A stretch of DNA of 64,000 bases from Kitasatospora sp. MMS16-BH015 (GCF_002943525.1 NZ_CP025394.1:2232001-2296000), one strand, 5' to 3'. Counted from the stretch's first letter, positions 1 to 8,412 are shown. Made by a program: numbers and translations. The notes: generated by a model from the letters alone, not told the origin.

Positions 1-2688
1 GATTCGGCCTGCTCGGGCGGGCTGCTCGCGGTGGCCAACGCGGTGCACGCGCTGCGGGCCGGCCGGTGCCGGATCGCCCTCGCGGGCGGCGCCCAACTCG
101 TGCTCACCCCGGACCTGTTGGTGGGCCTCTGCCGGATCGGCGCGATCTCGCGCAGCGGCCGCTGCCTGCCGTTCGGCCGGGAGGCCGACGGGTTCGTGCT
201 CGGCGAGGGGGCCGGGATGCTGGTGCTGCGACCGCTCGCCGAGGCGGTGGCGGCCGGCGACCGGGTCTACGCGGTGATCCGGGGCGTGGGCACCGCCAAC
301 GACGGCACCGTGCAGGGCGGCATGCACCCGCAGGCGGCGGGCCAGCTCCGCGCGCTGCGCCGGGCCTACCGGGACGCCGGCCTGCACCCCGGCGGCGTCG
401 GCTACCTGGAGGCGCACGGCACCGGCACCACGGTGGGCGACCCGGTCGAGCTGGAGGTGCTCCGCTCCCTCCGGGGCGAGCGGCCCGCCCCCGCCCACCT
501 GGGCGCCGTGAAGGCCGTGGTCGGCCACTCCCTCAACGCGGCCGGCCTGGCCGGCCTGATCAAGACCGTGCTGACCGTCCACCACGGCCTGATCCCGCCC
601 CAGCCCGCCTTCGCCCCGGCCGCCGACCCCGCCCTCGTCGCGGCCGGCCTCACCATCCCCACCGTCCCGACCCCCTGGCTCGCCGACGGCCCCCGCCGCG
701 CGGGGGTCAGCGCCTTCGGCTTCGGCGGCACCGGAGTCCACCTCGTCCTGGAGGAGCACCCGGCCGCCCCGGCCACCCCCGCCCCCGGCCGCTACCTCCT
801 CCCCCTCACCGCCCGCGACCTCCCCGGCCTGGCCCGCCACGCCCGCGCCCTCGCCGAGACCCTCGCCACCGACCAGCCCCCGCTCCCCTCAGTGGCCGCC
901 ACCCTGGCCACCCGCACCCCCCTGACGGAACACCTGACCATCGAGGCGGGCGACACCGCCGAGGCGATCCGCAGACTCCACGCGGTCGCCGACGCCCTGA
1001 CCACCGGCCGCCCGGCACCCGACACCGTGCCCGCAGCCACCGCGCCCACTGCCGCGCCGCCCGTCCGGGCACCGCTCTGCACCCTCCCCCCGAGCCCGCT
1101 CGCACCCCGGCACCACTGGGTGGTTGCCGCCGAAGCCCGCGAACTCGGCACCGCCCCCACCCCTGCTCCCGACCCGACAGCGACCGCGCCGATGTCCTCC
1201 TCCCCCACCACCACCGTCCTCGAAGAGGTCTCGCGGACCGGCGTCTTCCCCCTCTCCGACCTCGGCGGCGCCCTGGAGCTGGTCGCCGACCTCGGCTTCG
1301 ACTCCCTGATGCTCCAGGAGCTCTCCGCCGGCCTGGCCCGCCGGATACCCGGCTTCCCCGCCGAGGAGGTGTACCGGCCCGGGCTGACCGTGGACCGGCT
1401 GCTCGCCCTGGCCGACCCGGGAGCGCCACGGCCGGCCGTGGCGCCCGGTCCGGTGCTGCCCCGGCAGCGCGACGCGGCGTGGGCCGGCGGCGGCCTGGAC
1501 GACCTCCCGGAGCTGCGCGAGTTCGAGACGCGGCTGGGCCGGGTGACCGGGAGCGGGGCCGCGTACCCGTACTTCCGGGTGCACCGGGGGACCATCCGCG
1601 GCACCACCCATGTCGACGGCCGGGAGTACCTCTCCTTCGGCAGCTACAACTACCTGGGCCTGTCCGGCCATCCGGCCGTCAACGAGGCGGTGCACCGCGC
1701 GGTCGAGCGCTACGGCACCTCCGTCTCCGCCAGCCGGGTGCTCTCCGGGGAGCGCGAGCTGACGGTCCGGCTGGAGCGGGCGCTGGCCGAGTTCCTCGGG
1801 GTGCCGGACTGCCTGACCCTGGTGAGCGGGCACGCGACCAACGTGACCGCGATCGGGCACCTGGTCGGCCCGGGCGACCTGGTGCTGCACGACGCCCTCG
1901 CGCACGACAGCATCCTCCAGGGCTGCCTGCTCTCCGGCGCCGCCCGCCGCCCCTTCGCGCACAACGACACCGCCCAGCTGGAGCACCTGCTCCGGCTCAA
2001 CCGGCACCGCTTCCGGCGGGTGCTGATCGCCGTCGAGGGCGCGTACAGCATGGACGGCGACCTGGTCGACCTGCCCGCCGTGGTCGAGCTCAAGCAGCGG
2101 TACGGGGCGCTGCTGATGGTGGACGAGGCGCACAGCATCGGCACGGTGGGGGCCACCGGCCGGGGCGTGGGCGAGCACTTCGGGGTGGAGCGGTCGGGGG
2201 TGGACCTCTGGATGGGCACGCTCTCCAAGGCCTTCGCCAGCTGCGGCGGCTACCTGGGCGGTTCGGCCCGGGCGATCCGCTGGCTGCGGCACACCCTGCC
2301 CGGCTTCGTCTACAGCGTGGGCCTCACCCCGGCCAACGCGGCGGCGGCGCTGGCCGCCACCGAGCTGATCGAGCGCGAGCCCGGCCGGATCCTGGCGCTG
2401 CGGCGCAACGCCGAGCTCTTCCTCGACCGGGCCCGGGCCGCCGGGCTGCGCACCGGGGCCGGCGCCGGCACCCCGATCGTGCCGGTGCTGCTCGGCGACT
2501 CCGCGCGGACCCTGCAGGTGGCCGACCGGCTCTACCGGCGCGGGGTGATCGCCGACCCGATCTTCCACCCGGCCGTGGAGGAGGGCCTCTCCCGGCTGCG
2601 CTTCTTCGTCACCGCCGACCACCACCCGGAGTCGATCCGCGAGGCGGTCGCGGTGGTCGCCGAGGAGGTGGCCGCCACCCGGGTCTGA
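1..2688 (+). CDS. Polyketide synthase fusion KS-(no AT)-ACP-alpha-oxoamine synthase, 5' truncated
   Basis: The gene runs in from the left; 895 residues are visible. The window opens on the ketosynthase active site DSACSG (Cys codon 10-12); the two catalytic histidines follow in EAHGTGT (415-417) and KAVVGHS (526-528), so the KS looks functional. After the KS-to-AT linker the sequence passes directly to a post-AT-like motif LPPSPLAPRHHW (from 1081), with no acyltransferase domain. An ACP follows with LGFDSLM (carrier Ser codon 1303-1305). The last ~380 residues are a PLP-dependent alpha-oxoamine synthase (AOS; related to KAPA, aminolevulinate and serine palmitoyl synthases) with DEAHSIG and the PLP lysine in TLSKAF (codon 2227-2229). 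By family knowledge, such a C-terminal AOS releases the acyl chain by decarboxylative condensation with an amino acid, giving an alpha-amino ketone. Product and amino acid are unknown. Confidence 0.9.
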   Translation, partial: DSACSGGLLAVANAVHALRAGRCRIALAGGAQLVLTPDLLVGLCRIGAISRSGRCLPFGREADGFVLGEGAGMLVLRPLAEAVAAGDRVYAVIRGVGTANDGTVQGGMHPQAAGQLRALRRAYRDAGLHPGGVGYLEAHGTGTTVGDPVELEVLRSLRGERPAPAHLGAVKAVVGHSLNAAGLAGLIKTVLTVHHGLIPPQPAFAPAADPALVAAGLTIPTVPTPWLADGPRRAGVSAFGFGGTGVHLVLEEHPAAPATPAPGRYLLPLTARDLPGLARHARALAETLATDQPPLPSVAATLATRTPLTEHLTIEAGDTAEAIRRLHAVADALTTGRPAPDTVPAATAPTAAPPVRAPLCTLPPSPLAPRHHWVVAAEARELGTAPTPAPDPTATAPMSSSPTTTVLEEVSRTGVFPLSDLGGALELVADLGFDSLMLQELSAGLARRIPGFPAEEVYRPGLTVDRLLALADPGAPRPAVAPGPVLPRQRDAAWAGGGLDDLPELREFETRLGRVTGSGAAYPYFRVHRGTIRGTTHVDGREYLSFGSYNYLGLSGHPAVNEAVHRAVERYGTSVSASRVLSGERELTVRLERALAEFLGVPDCLTLVSGHATNVTAIGHLVGPGDLVLHDALAHDSILQGCLLSGAARRPFAHNDTAQLEHLLRLNRHRFRRVLIAVEGAYSMDGDLVDLPAVVELKQRYGALLMVDEAHSIGTVGATGRGVGEHFGVERSGVDLWMGTLSKAFASCGGYLGGSARAIRWLRHTLPGFVYSVGLTPANAAAALAATELIEREPGRILALRRNAELFLDRARAAGLRTGAGAGTPIVPVLLGDSARTLQVADRLYRRGVIADPIFHPAVEEGLSRLRFFVTADHHPESIREAVAVVAEEVAATRV

Positions 2689-2695
2689 CGCTCCG

Positions 2696-3265
2696 TCAGA
2701 TCAGGGTCCGCTCCATCAGGCCGGCCCGCCCGTCGCCGTCCTCCGGCCCGGTCTCCCCGGCCGGGTCGGGGGTGCCGACCCGCTGGGAGAGCAGGTAGGC
2801 GATGATCTCGGCCTCCTGCTCCTGCACGTCGTCGTAGGTGGCCCGCAGCAGCATGTCGCGGACCAGATCGGGGTCGAGATTGGGGAAGAGCAGGCGGGCG
2901 CCAGCCTCGTCCAGCCCGCCGGCGCCCCGGTGGCAGCAGATGATGTGGCCCAGCTCGTGCAAGATGATGTGCTCCTGGTGCGCGCCGGTGGTGTTGGCGT
3001 CGTAGAAGATCAGGTCCTCGTCCCGGGCGGCCACCCACATGCCGCAGGGGTGCGAGGCGGGCATCGGCATCGGCACCAGGGTGATCGGGCGCCCCCGGAC
3101 GGCGCCCAGGTAGGCGCAGAGCTCGATGACGTCGGCCACCTCGGGCAGGCCCAGCTCGGCGATCCGGCGGGAGCCGTCCTTGCGGAGCTTCTTCAGCTGA
3201 CCGCGCCGGTCCTGGGAGGCCGCGCGGCCCTTCCGGGCGGCCATCCACTCCCCCGGGCCCTTCAC
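2696..3265 (-). CDS. ImmA/IrrE-family metallopeptidase-like protein
   Basis: 189 aa. The zinc-binding HELGH motif is at residues 103-107 (LHELGHIICCH), the hallmark of ImmA/IrrE (DUF955) proteins. These commonly cleave or inactivate a partner XRE repressor. The GTG start overlaps the stop of the upstream XRE gene (GTGA), so the two are translationally coupled; an internal ATG at 3244 is the alternative start. The stop lies 8 bp from the stop of the convergent PKS gene. In Streptomyces such proteins are often labelled a toxin component, but nothing in this sequence shows toxicity. Substrate unknown; the XRE protein next door is the obvious candidate. Confidence 0.82.
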   Translation of the reverse strand: MKGPGEWMAARKGRAASQDRRGQLKKLRKDGSRRIAELGLPEVADVIELCAYLGAVRGRPITLVPMPMPASHPCGMWVAARDEDLIFYDANTTGAHQEHIILHELGHIICCHRGAGGLDEAGARLLFPNLDPDLVRDMLLRATYDDVQEQEAEIIAYLLSQRVGTPDPAGETGPEDGDGRAGLMERTLI

Positions 3266-3744
3266 CCCCGCTCCGCCTCCCCGCCCGCGTCCTCCACCGG
3301 CGGCAGCCCCTGGAGCTGCCGGTACTGGTCCATGATGGCCGTGATGGCCTGGAGGTTCTCCTTCTTCATCCCGGCCGCCCGCATCGCGATCGCCCGCACC
3401 CCGGCCGAGCGCAGCGCCTCGATCGCGGCCACCTCGCCGAGCACCGACTCGGCCACCTGGTCGTCGAAGAAGTAGGCCACCGAGACGCCGAAGAACCGGG
3501 CCAGGCCGGACAGCAGCTCCGGAGAGGGGTTGGAGCGCTTGCCGGTGCGCAGCTGGGAGAGGTAGACCCCGCCGACCTTGAGCTCGGGGTTGGCCCGCTT
3601 GAGCTCCTCGGCCACCTCGGCGTTGGTCCAGTGCCGGCCCTTGGGGCGCACCGACTTGAAGAGGTTGTCCAGTCGTACGGCGAGCACCGCCCGGTCGTCC
3701 ACGCGGCCCTCGGCCCGCTCACCGGTCTCGTCGGTCTCAGCCAT
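3262..3744 (-). CDS. XRE-family helix-turn-helix regulator
   Basis: 160 aa. An N-terminal extension of about 25 residues precedes a lambda-repressor-like HTH (about residues 40-97, including YLSQLRTGKRSNPS and LARFFGVSVAYFF). The C-terminal part is helical and could be the multimerisation or cleavage region. ATG start with an upstream GGGGGAG ribosome site. It is first in a two-gene operon with the ImmA/IrrE-like gene, the usual repressor-protease arrangement. Its upstream region contains three TAGCTG/CAGCTA-like dyads that could be its own operators (inference). Confidence 0.85.
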   Translation of the reverse strand: MAETDETGERAEGRVDDRAVLAVRLDNLFKSVRPKGRHWTNAEVAEELKRANPELKVGGVYLSQLRTGKRSNPSPELLSGLARFFGVSVAYFFDDQVAESVLGEVAAIEALRSAGVRAIAMRAAGMKKENLQAITAIMDQYRQLQGLPPVEDAGGEAERG

Positions 3745-4072
3745 CGTGGATCTCCCCCTGTCACCCCCATAGTTAGCCCTTGGCTATACGTCAGTTTCGC
3801 AGATTAGCTGTCAGTTGACAATCAGCCCGGACTCCGACAACGTTGGGTCTCGCCGATAGCTGGCAGCTAATTCACTCACGGGGGTGTCCGAGTGAGCTGC
3901 CGCTACGCGCCGACCGGTCCGGCTCTCGGGGGAGTGCCCGTACCGGGCGGTGCAGCGGCGGAGGGGGGAACGGGGAAAAGAAAGACCCGCCCGGTCTGAC
4001 GGGGGTGCAGACCGGGCGGGAGCTTCGGGGGGAACGCCGACTGACGCGGCGTCAGGAGCGCCGGGGGGCGCT
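3745..4072. promoter_or_regulatory. Intergenic region with three operator-like dyads
   Basis: 328 bp without a gene, upstream of the XRE gene. Three related dyads are visible: TAGCC-ctt-GGCTA (3774-3786), TAGCTG-t-CAGTTG (3805-3817) and the perfect TAGCTG-G-CAGCTA (3857-3869). Their centres are 31 and 52 bp apart, close to 3 and 5 helical turns, so a regulator bound at all three would sit on one face. Distal to this lies the terminator of the membrane-protein gene. No promoter hexamers are assigned with confidence. Confidence 0.5.
3975..4020 (-). terminator. Intrinsic terminator of the MAB_1171c-like gene
   Basis: A 13-bp stem, CCCGCCCGGTCTG (3986-3998) with its complement at 4008-4020. On the minus strand it is followed by a T-rich tract (GTCTTTCTTTTCC). 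It lies 52 bp downstream of the stop of the minus-strand membrane-protein gene and separates it from the XRE operon. Confidence 0.8.
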
Positions 4073-5209
4073 TCAACCCACGTGGCTCAGTCTACGGTAG
4101 GCAGCGGCCACCTGGGTGAGCCAAGCGACTTCGGCTCCGAAGTTGTCGTTGTCACGGTCCTCGAACTCGCCCTCGTCCTTGCTCGCCGCCGGCACGGTGC
4201 CGGTGCGCTTGGCCCGGAGGGCCAGCCGGATCTGCGCCGCCTCGGCCTGCGCCTGCCCGGCCGCCTCGGCATCACCCGGCTCCGCCGGACGCTCGATGTA
4301 CGGGCGCAACTCCCGCCAGCCGTCCCGGATCTCGACCACCCGCCGGTGCAGCCGGTAGTCCAGGTCGGAGACCGCCGCGCCCGGCGGCTCCAGCGCGATG
4401 TCCGGCGAGTTCTCGTACAGGTCCCGCCAGAGCGGGTAGAGCGCCCGGTACGAACGGTAACTCCGCGCCCAGCCCAGCAGCTTGGCGACCGGCGGCCCCC
4501 AGGAGGAGATGCTCAGGCTGAGCGAGAGGGTGACGATGCCGATCGCACTGAAGAGGTTCGAGGCCAGCTGCCAGAGCCCGATGTCCACCCCGGAGGCCGC
4601 GGTCAGGATGTTGACCGTCCGCGCCGAGCAGTAGAGGAACAGGATCCCGGCCGACACCCAGAGCATCCGCAGCGCCTGGCGCAGCGAGGCGTTCTCGGTC
4701 ATCCGCAGGTAGGCGGCGCACTGCCGGAAGATGGTCAGGCAGGGCACCGCCTGGGAGAGGATGAACACCAGCAGGTAGGTGAGCACCAGCGGGCTGCCGC
4801 TGCCGCTGTTGAAGTCCTCGGCCGGCCGGCCGGAGCCGTCCGCCACGAAGAACAGCACCACCAGCAGCACCGAGAGCACCGCCCCGGCCCAGAGCCAGTA
4901 CCTGCCCCGGCGGGCCGCCTCCTCGGCGTCCAGCGCCCACCGCAGCAGGATCACCTGCGCGCTGACGCAGAAGGCCACCGCGGCCACGTGCATGATCAGG
5001 ATCGCGAGGTTGCCCACTCCGAGGAAGGCGCCCCCGCCCATGGCGATCGCACCCATGGTGAAGGTCAGGCACTGGAGCACCAGCGTGACGAGCAGCGCCC
5101 GGTAGGCGCCGTCCCGCCAGCTGCGGCGCACCTGCCCGAGCCGGTAGACGAGGGCGGCGTACGAGGAGAGCGCCGCGATGACGAAACAGAGCGTTCTGGT
5201 CAGGTTCAA
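4073..5209 (-). CDS. Multi-pass membrane protein, MAB_1171c-like putative transporter
   Basis: 378 aa. The first ~250 residues form about seven hydrophobic segments, starting at the N-terminus (LCFVIAALSSYAALVY). The C-terminal ~120 residues are soluble and charged. The overall pattern matches the actinobacterial 'MAB_1171c family putative transporter', which is often found beside XRE and ImmA genes, as here. The start is TTG at 5209, 10 bp after the TetR stop, with no strong ribosome site, so translation probably follows from tetR. Transport activity is an annotation by family name; substrate unknown. Confidence 0.7.
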   Translation of the reverse strand: MNLTRTLCFVIAALSSYAALVYRLGQVRRSWRDGAYRALLVTLVLQCLTFTMGAIAMGGGAFLGVGNLAILIMHVAAVAFCVSAQVILLRWALDAEEAARRGRYWLWAGAVLSVLLVVLFFVADGSGRPAEDFNSGSGSPLVLTYLLVFILSQAVPCLTIFRQCAAYLRMTENASLRQALRMLWVSAGILFLYCSARTVNILTAASGVDIGLWQLASNLFSAIGIVTLSLSLSISSWGPPVAKLLGWARSYRSYRALYPLWRDLYENSPDIALEPPGAAVSDLDYRLHRRVVEIRDGWRELRPYIERPAEPGDAEAAGQAQAEAAQIRLALRAKRTGTVPAASKDEGEFEDRDNDNFGAEVAWLTQVAAAYRRLSHVG

Positions 5210-5219
5210 GGTGCCGTGC

Positions 5220-5891
5220 TCAGCCCGTCGTCTCGGCGGGTATCACGGTCAGGCCGACGGACTCCGCCGCCACCGCGACCGCGTAGTCGAAGAAGGCCGT
5301 CTCGTCACGCACGCTGTCGTGCGTCCGGCTGAACACCTGGAAGACCAGCAGCCCCACCAGGCTGCTCCAGAACACGATCCCACGCTCGATCAGGTCCGCG
5401 AACGGCCCCTCCGGCGCCCCGCCGAACAGCTCCACCGCCTCCGGCAGCAGCAGCGAGGCCCCCGTCAACGGCCGGGCCGGCGGCTTGAGTTCGCCCGCCA
5501 TCAGCGCGCCCCGGACGATCCCCGCCAGCACCGCGGGCGTCCGCGAGGCCGGCGGCACGGTGGTCTGCGGAGCGTGGTAGCCGGGCACCGGCGAGCCGTA
5601 CACCAGGGTGAACTCCCCCGGGTTGGCGAAGGCCCAGGCCCGCAGCGCCCGCGTCACGGCGAGCAGCCGCTCGCCGGCCGGAGCCGCCGGATCGTCGGCC
5701 TGCTCCATCGCCTCACCGGAGGCGTTGTACGCGTCGATCAGGAGGGCGGTGAGGAGGTCGTCCCGGTGCGGGAAGACTGCCGTCACCTCGGCCAACGGCA
5801 GACCCGCCGCTGTCGCCACCCCCTCCAGCGAGAGCTGCCCCGCCCCCACTGTCCCCAACAGTTGACGTGCTGTCGCCTTTATGACATTCAT
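5220..5891 (-). CDS. TetR/AcrR-family regulator
   Basis: 223 aa. N-terminal HTH (about residues 18-50: LSLEGVATAAGLPLAEVTAVFPHRDD) and a C-terminal ligand/dimer domain of the type with AL.AWAFANPGEF.L.YGSPVPGY, seen in the TetR C-terminal WHG-like group. I start it at the ATG at 5891 (MNVIKATARQ): a longer reading to 5936 merely translates the hairpin repeat upstream. It lies 10 bp ahead of the membrane-protein gene on the same strand, so it probably controls that gene and itself. Ligand unknown. Confidence 0.82.
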   Translation of the reverse strand: MNVIKATARQLLGTVGAGQLSLEGVATAAGLPLAEVTAVFPHRDDLLTALLIDAYNASGEAMEQADDPAAPAGERLLAVTRALRAWAFANPGEFTLVYGSPVPGYHAPQTTVPPASRTPAVLAGIVRGALMAGELKPPARPLTGASLLLPEAVELFGGAPEGPFADLIERGIVFWSSLVGLLVFQVFSRTHDSVRDETAFFDYAVAVAAESVGLTVIPAETTG

Positions 5892-5910
5892 GCGACAAGG
5901 GTAATTCTTC

Positions 5911-6004
5911 AGGGGCTCGGGGAACTGCGAGGGCATGCGAAGGGGCGTGCACTCCTTGACGAGTACACGCCCCAGGGGATGCCCTCGCAGTTCCCCGAGC
6001 CCCC
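5911..6004. repeat. Hairpin repeat copy 1 (94 bp)
   Basis: Long inverted repeat with arms GGGGCTCGGGGAACTGCGAG and complement, and a second internal pair (GGGCAT...ATGCCC, GGGGCGTG...CACGCCCC). It lies 4 bp beyond the thiE stop and upstream of the tetR start. It is one of seven related copies in the window and the same sub-type as copies 4 and 6. It can act as a transcription terminator for thiE by structure, though there is no T-tract. Confidence 0.85.
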
Positions 6005-6008
6005 GTGG

Positions 6009-6644
6009 TCAGAGCTTTGAACGAAGAGCCGCCGCAGCTGCTCCCGGATCCTCGGCAGCAGTGATGGCCCGGACCACGACGACGCGGGTCGCGCCCGCCG
6101 CCAGCACCTCGTCCAGGTTGTCCAGGTCGATGCCGCCGATGGCGAACCAGGGCCGGTCCGTGCCGGAGGCCGCCGCGTAGCGGACCAGGTCCAGTCCGGG
6201 AGCGTGCCGGCCGGGCTTGGTCGGGGTGGGCCAGACCGGGCCGGTGCAGAAGTAGTCGACGCCGGGCTCGGTCAGGGCCGTGTCGACCTCCGACTCGGCG
6301 TGGCAGGAGCGGCCGATCAGGATCTCCTCGCCGAGGATGGCGCGGGCGGCCGGGACGGGGAGGTCGTCCTGGCCGAGGTGGAGCACCTGCGGGCGGGCCG
6401 CGTGGGCCACGTCGGCCCGGTCGTTGACCGAGAAGAGCTTGCCGTGGCGGCGGGCCGCGTCGGCCAGGATCTCCAGGTGCTCGAGCTCCTGCTTGGCCTC
6501 CAGGGCCTTGTCGCGGAGCTGGACGATGTCGACCCCGCCCGCGTAGACGGCGTCCAGGAACTGGGCGAAGTCGCCCTGCTCGCGCCGTGCGTCGGTGCAC
6601 AGGTAGAGCAGGGCGTCGGCGAGCTGCGCCCGCGCCTCGGCCAT
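6009..6644 (-). CDS. thiE: Thiamine-phosphate synthase
   Basis: 211 aa, normal family length. It couples the thiazole phosphate and HMP-pyrophosphate to thiamine phosphate. Visible family signatures: [25 protein letters not shown], the phosphate-binding [11 protein letters not shown] and AIGGID. The start at 6644 ([12 protein letters not shown]) shares one base with the stop of the upstream Rv2175c-like gene (TGATG), so they form a coupled pair. Unlike thiOSG nearby, no TPP riboswitch is seen ahead of this transcript. It ends just before hairpin repeat copy 1. Confidence 0.95.
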   Translation of the reverse strand: MAEARAQLADALLYLCTDARREQGDFAQFLDAVYAGGVDIVQLRDKALEAKQELEHLEILADAARRHGKLFSVNDRADVAHAARPQVLHLGQDDLPVPAARAILGEEILIGRSCHAESEVDTALTEPGVDYFCTGPVWPTPTKPGRHAPGLDLVRYAAASGTDRPWFAIGGIDLDNLDEVLAAGATRVVVVRAITAAEDPGAAAAALRSKL

Positions 6645-7009
6645 CAGATCAGCTCCGCCTGGGCGCGGCGCTTGACCTCGGTGCCGCGGTTCTCCCGCAG
6701 GGCCTGGATCGGGCTGCCGGGCAGGGTCGGGTCCTCGGTGAACATCCACTCCAGGATCTCCTGGTCGGTGAAGTGGCAGTCCCGCAGCACCGTCAGGGTG
6801 CCGACCAGGTGCTTCACCGGGCCGGTCTCGTCGATGAACGCGGCCGGCACCTGGAGCGTGTTGTTCGGCCCGCGCCGCACGGTGATCAGCTGCTTGGCGC
6901 GCACCATGTCGCGCACCTCGAGGATGGACACGCCCCACTGCTCGGCGATGTCCGGCAGGTGCAGCCAGGCGGGGACAAGGGCTTCAATCTTCGCTTCGAT
7001 CTCACTCAC
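6644..7009 (-). CDS. Rv2175c-family DNA-binding protein
   Basis: 121 aa with an N-terminal winged-helix/HTH ([36 protein letters not shown]) and a C-terminal part ([28 protein letters not shown]) typical of actinobacterial Rv2175c proteins. In Mycobacterium tuberculosis Rv2175c binds DNA and is phosphorylated by the adjacent PASTA kinase PknL. Here a PASTA kinase gene lies 4.4 kb away, so a similar kinase-substrate relation is plausible but inferred. The gene is translationally coupled to thiE. Confidence 0.87.
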   Translation of the reverse strand: MSEIEAKIEALVPAWLHLPDIAEQWGVSILEVRDMVRAKQLITVRRGPNNTLQVPAAFIDETGPVKHLVGTLTVLRDCHFTDQEILEWMFTEDPTLPGSPIQALRENRGTEVKRRAQAELI

Positions 7010-7045
7010 ACTGCACAGGGTGCCACAGCCCCGCGCCGCCCCCGC

Positions 7046-7147
7046 CCGACCTCACCGCACAGCCGACCTCACCGCCCAGCCGGCCTCACCGCCCAGCCGG
7101 CCTCACCGCCCAGCCGGCCTCACCGCACAACCGGCCTCACCGCACGC
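7046..7147. repeat. Six tandem 17-bp repeats
   Basis: Consensus unit CCGGCCTCACCGCCCAG, six head-to-tail copies at 7046, 7063, 7080, 7097, 7114 and 7131 with one to three changes per copy. The last unit contains the final codons and TGA of the oxidoreductase (minus strand). Each upstream unit also carries TCA, a TGA on the minus strand, in rotating frames. The array fills the gap between the oxidoreductase stop and the Rv2175c-like gene start. Confidence 0.9.
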
Positions 7148-8330
7148 AGGCCTTGAGCTGCACCGCCGGGTCGGCTGCCAGCGCGGCGTCCAGCTCGGCA
7201 CCGCTGCCGATCAGCTTGCGCCCCTGGTTGAGGTCGCGCGGCCGGTCCACCGCGAGCAGGCCGATCAGTCGCCCGGCCCGCAGCCAGAGCACGGACCAGG
7301 CCGCGTCGTCCTCGCCGCCGCGCTCGACCACCTGGTCGGCCTCCGCGTGCCGCCCGGCGTACTGGACCATCCGTCCGAACTGCTCGGACCAGAAGTAGGG
7401 CACCGGGTCGTAGGGCTCCGGCGCCCCGAGCACCGAGGCGGCCGCCGCCCGGCCGGATTGGAGCGCGTGGTCCCAGTGCTGCACGGTGAGGCGCCGGCCG
7501 GCCCGGGCGGAGGGGTAGGAGACGCAGTCGCCGGCCGCCCAGACGCCGGGCAGGTCGGTGCGCAGGTGCTCGTCCACCAGCACCGCGCCCCGCTGGTCCA
7601 GCCCGACCGGGCCGCCCGAGAGCCAGCCGGTGGCCGGGCGGGCGCCGATGCCCACCACCACCTCGTCGGCCGGCACCCGGCTGCCGTCGGCGAGCAGCAG
7701 CGCGCCCGGCTCCACGGCGGCCACCGCCGCCCCGCAGCGCAGCGAGACCCCGGCCTCGCCGTACCACTCGGCCAGCCGCAGCCCGAGCTCGACGGGCAGC
7801 GCCCCGGCCAGCGGCACCGGCGCGGCCTCCACCACCGTCACCTCGCAGCCCAGCTGCCGGGCCACCGTGGCGGTCTCGGCCCCGATCCAGCCCGCGCCGA
7901 CCAGCGCGATCCGCGCCCCGGCCACCAGCCGGGGGCGCAGCGCCAGGGCGTCCTCCACCGTGCGGAGCACGTGGCCGCCCTCGGCGCCCGGCAGCGGCAC
8001 CGCGACGGAGCCGGTGGCGATCACCAGCGCCTCGTACGGCAGGTCGCCGCCGTCGGTGTGCAGCGTCCCGGGGGTCAGCCCGGTGGCCCGGCGGCCGGTC
8101 AGCAGCTCGACCCCGTACTCGGCCCAGTCGATGTCCAAGGTGGTGGTGTCCCGCTTGCCCAGCAGCACGTCCTTGGAGAGCGGCGGCCGGTCGTACGGCG
8201 CGTGCCGCTCCTCCCCCACCAGCGTGATCGACCCCCGCCAGCCGCCCTGCCGGAGCATCAGCGCACACTGCGCCCCCGCCAGCCCGGCCCCGACGACGAC
8301 CACCCGTCCCGCTTCAGTCAGCTCAGCCAC
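7137..8330 (-). CDS. FAD/NAD(P)-dependent oxidoreductase, ferredoxin-reductase type
   Basis: 397 aa. FAD-binding GAGLAGAQ near residue 13, Pro-rich RPPLSKD, ATG (VIATGS), a second Rossmann GAGWIGAE near residue 147, and the FAD-pyrophosphate motif WAAGDC. The C-terminal ~85 residues resemble the Reductase_C domain of rubredoxin/putidaredoxin reductases (VPYFWSEQFG). It probably moves electrons from NAD(P)H to a small iron-sulfur partner; no ferredoxin gene is adjacent, the nearest being bfd 7 kb away. GTG start at 8330, divergent from the riboswitch-controlled thiO. Confidence 0.87.
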   Translation of the reverse strand: MAELTEAGRVVVVGAGLAGAQCALMLRQGGWRGSITLVGEERHAPYDRPPLSKDVLLGKRDTTTLDIDWAEYGVELLTGRRATGLTPGTLHTDGGDLPYEALVIATGSVAVPLPGAEGGHVLRTVEDALALRPRLVAGARIALVGAGWIGAETATVARQLGCEVTVVEAAPVPLAGALPVELGLRLAEWYGEAGVSLRCGAAVAAVEPGALLLADGSRVPADEVVVGIGARPATGWLSGGPVGLDQRGAVLVDEHLRTDLPGVWAAGDCVSYPSARAGRRLTVQHWDHALQSGRAAAASVLGAPEPYDPVPYFWSEQFGRMVQYAGRHAEADQVVERGGEDDAAWSVLWLRAGRLIGLLAVDRPRDLNQGRKLIGSGAELDAALAADPAVQLKACVR

Positions 8331-8412
8331 GCCGTCACCCTACCGAGGGGTGTCCACGCCTCGTACGCGTCTTCGGGCACAAAGCGGACCGGCGTAAGGT
8401 GAGGGGGTTCCG

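Noticed and set aside
66..2798. 910-residue open frame overlapping the PKS gene, and a 578-residue frame on the other strand (889-2625)
   Set aside because: Arg/Pro/Gly-rich shadow frames typical of very GC-rich DNA; the KS-ACP-AOS frame explains the region with intact catalytic motifs.
5892..5936. N-terminal extension of the TetR protein beginning MPSQFPEP
   Set aside because: These codons are the hairpin repeat (GCCCTCGCAGTTCCCC); the real start is the ATG at 5891.
7046..7147. Possible CRISPR array
   Set aside because: The units are contiguous 17-mers without spacers, and no cas gene is present.
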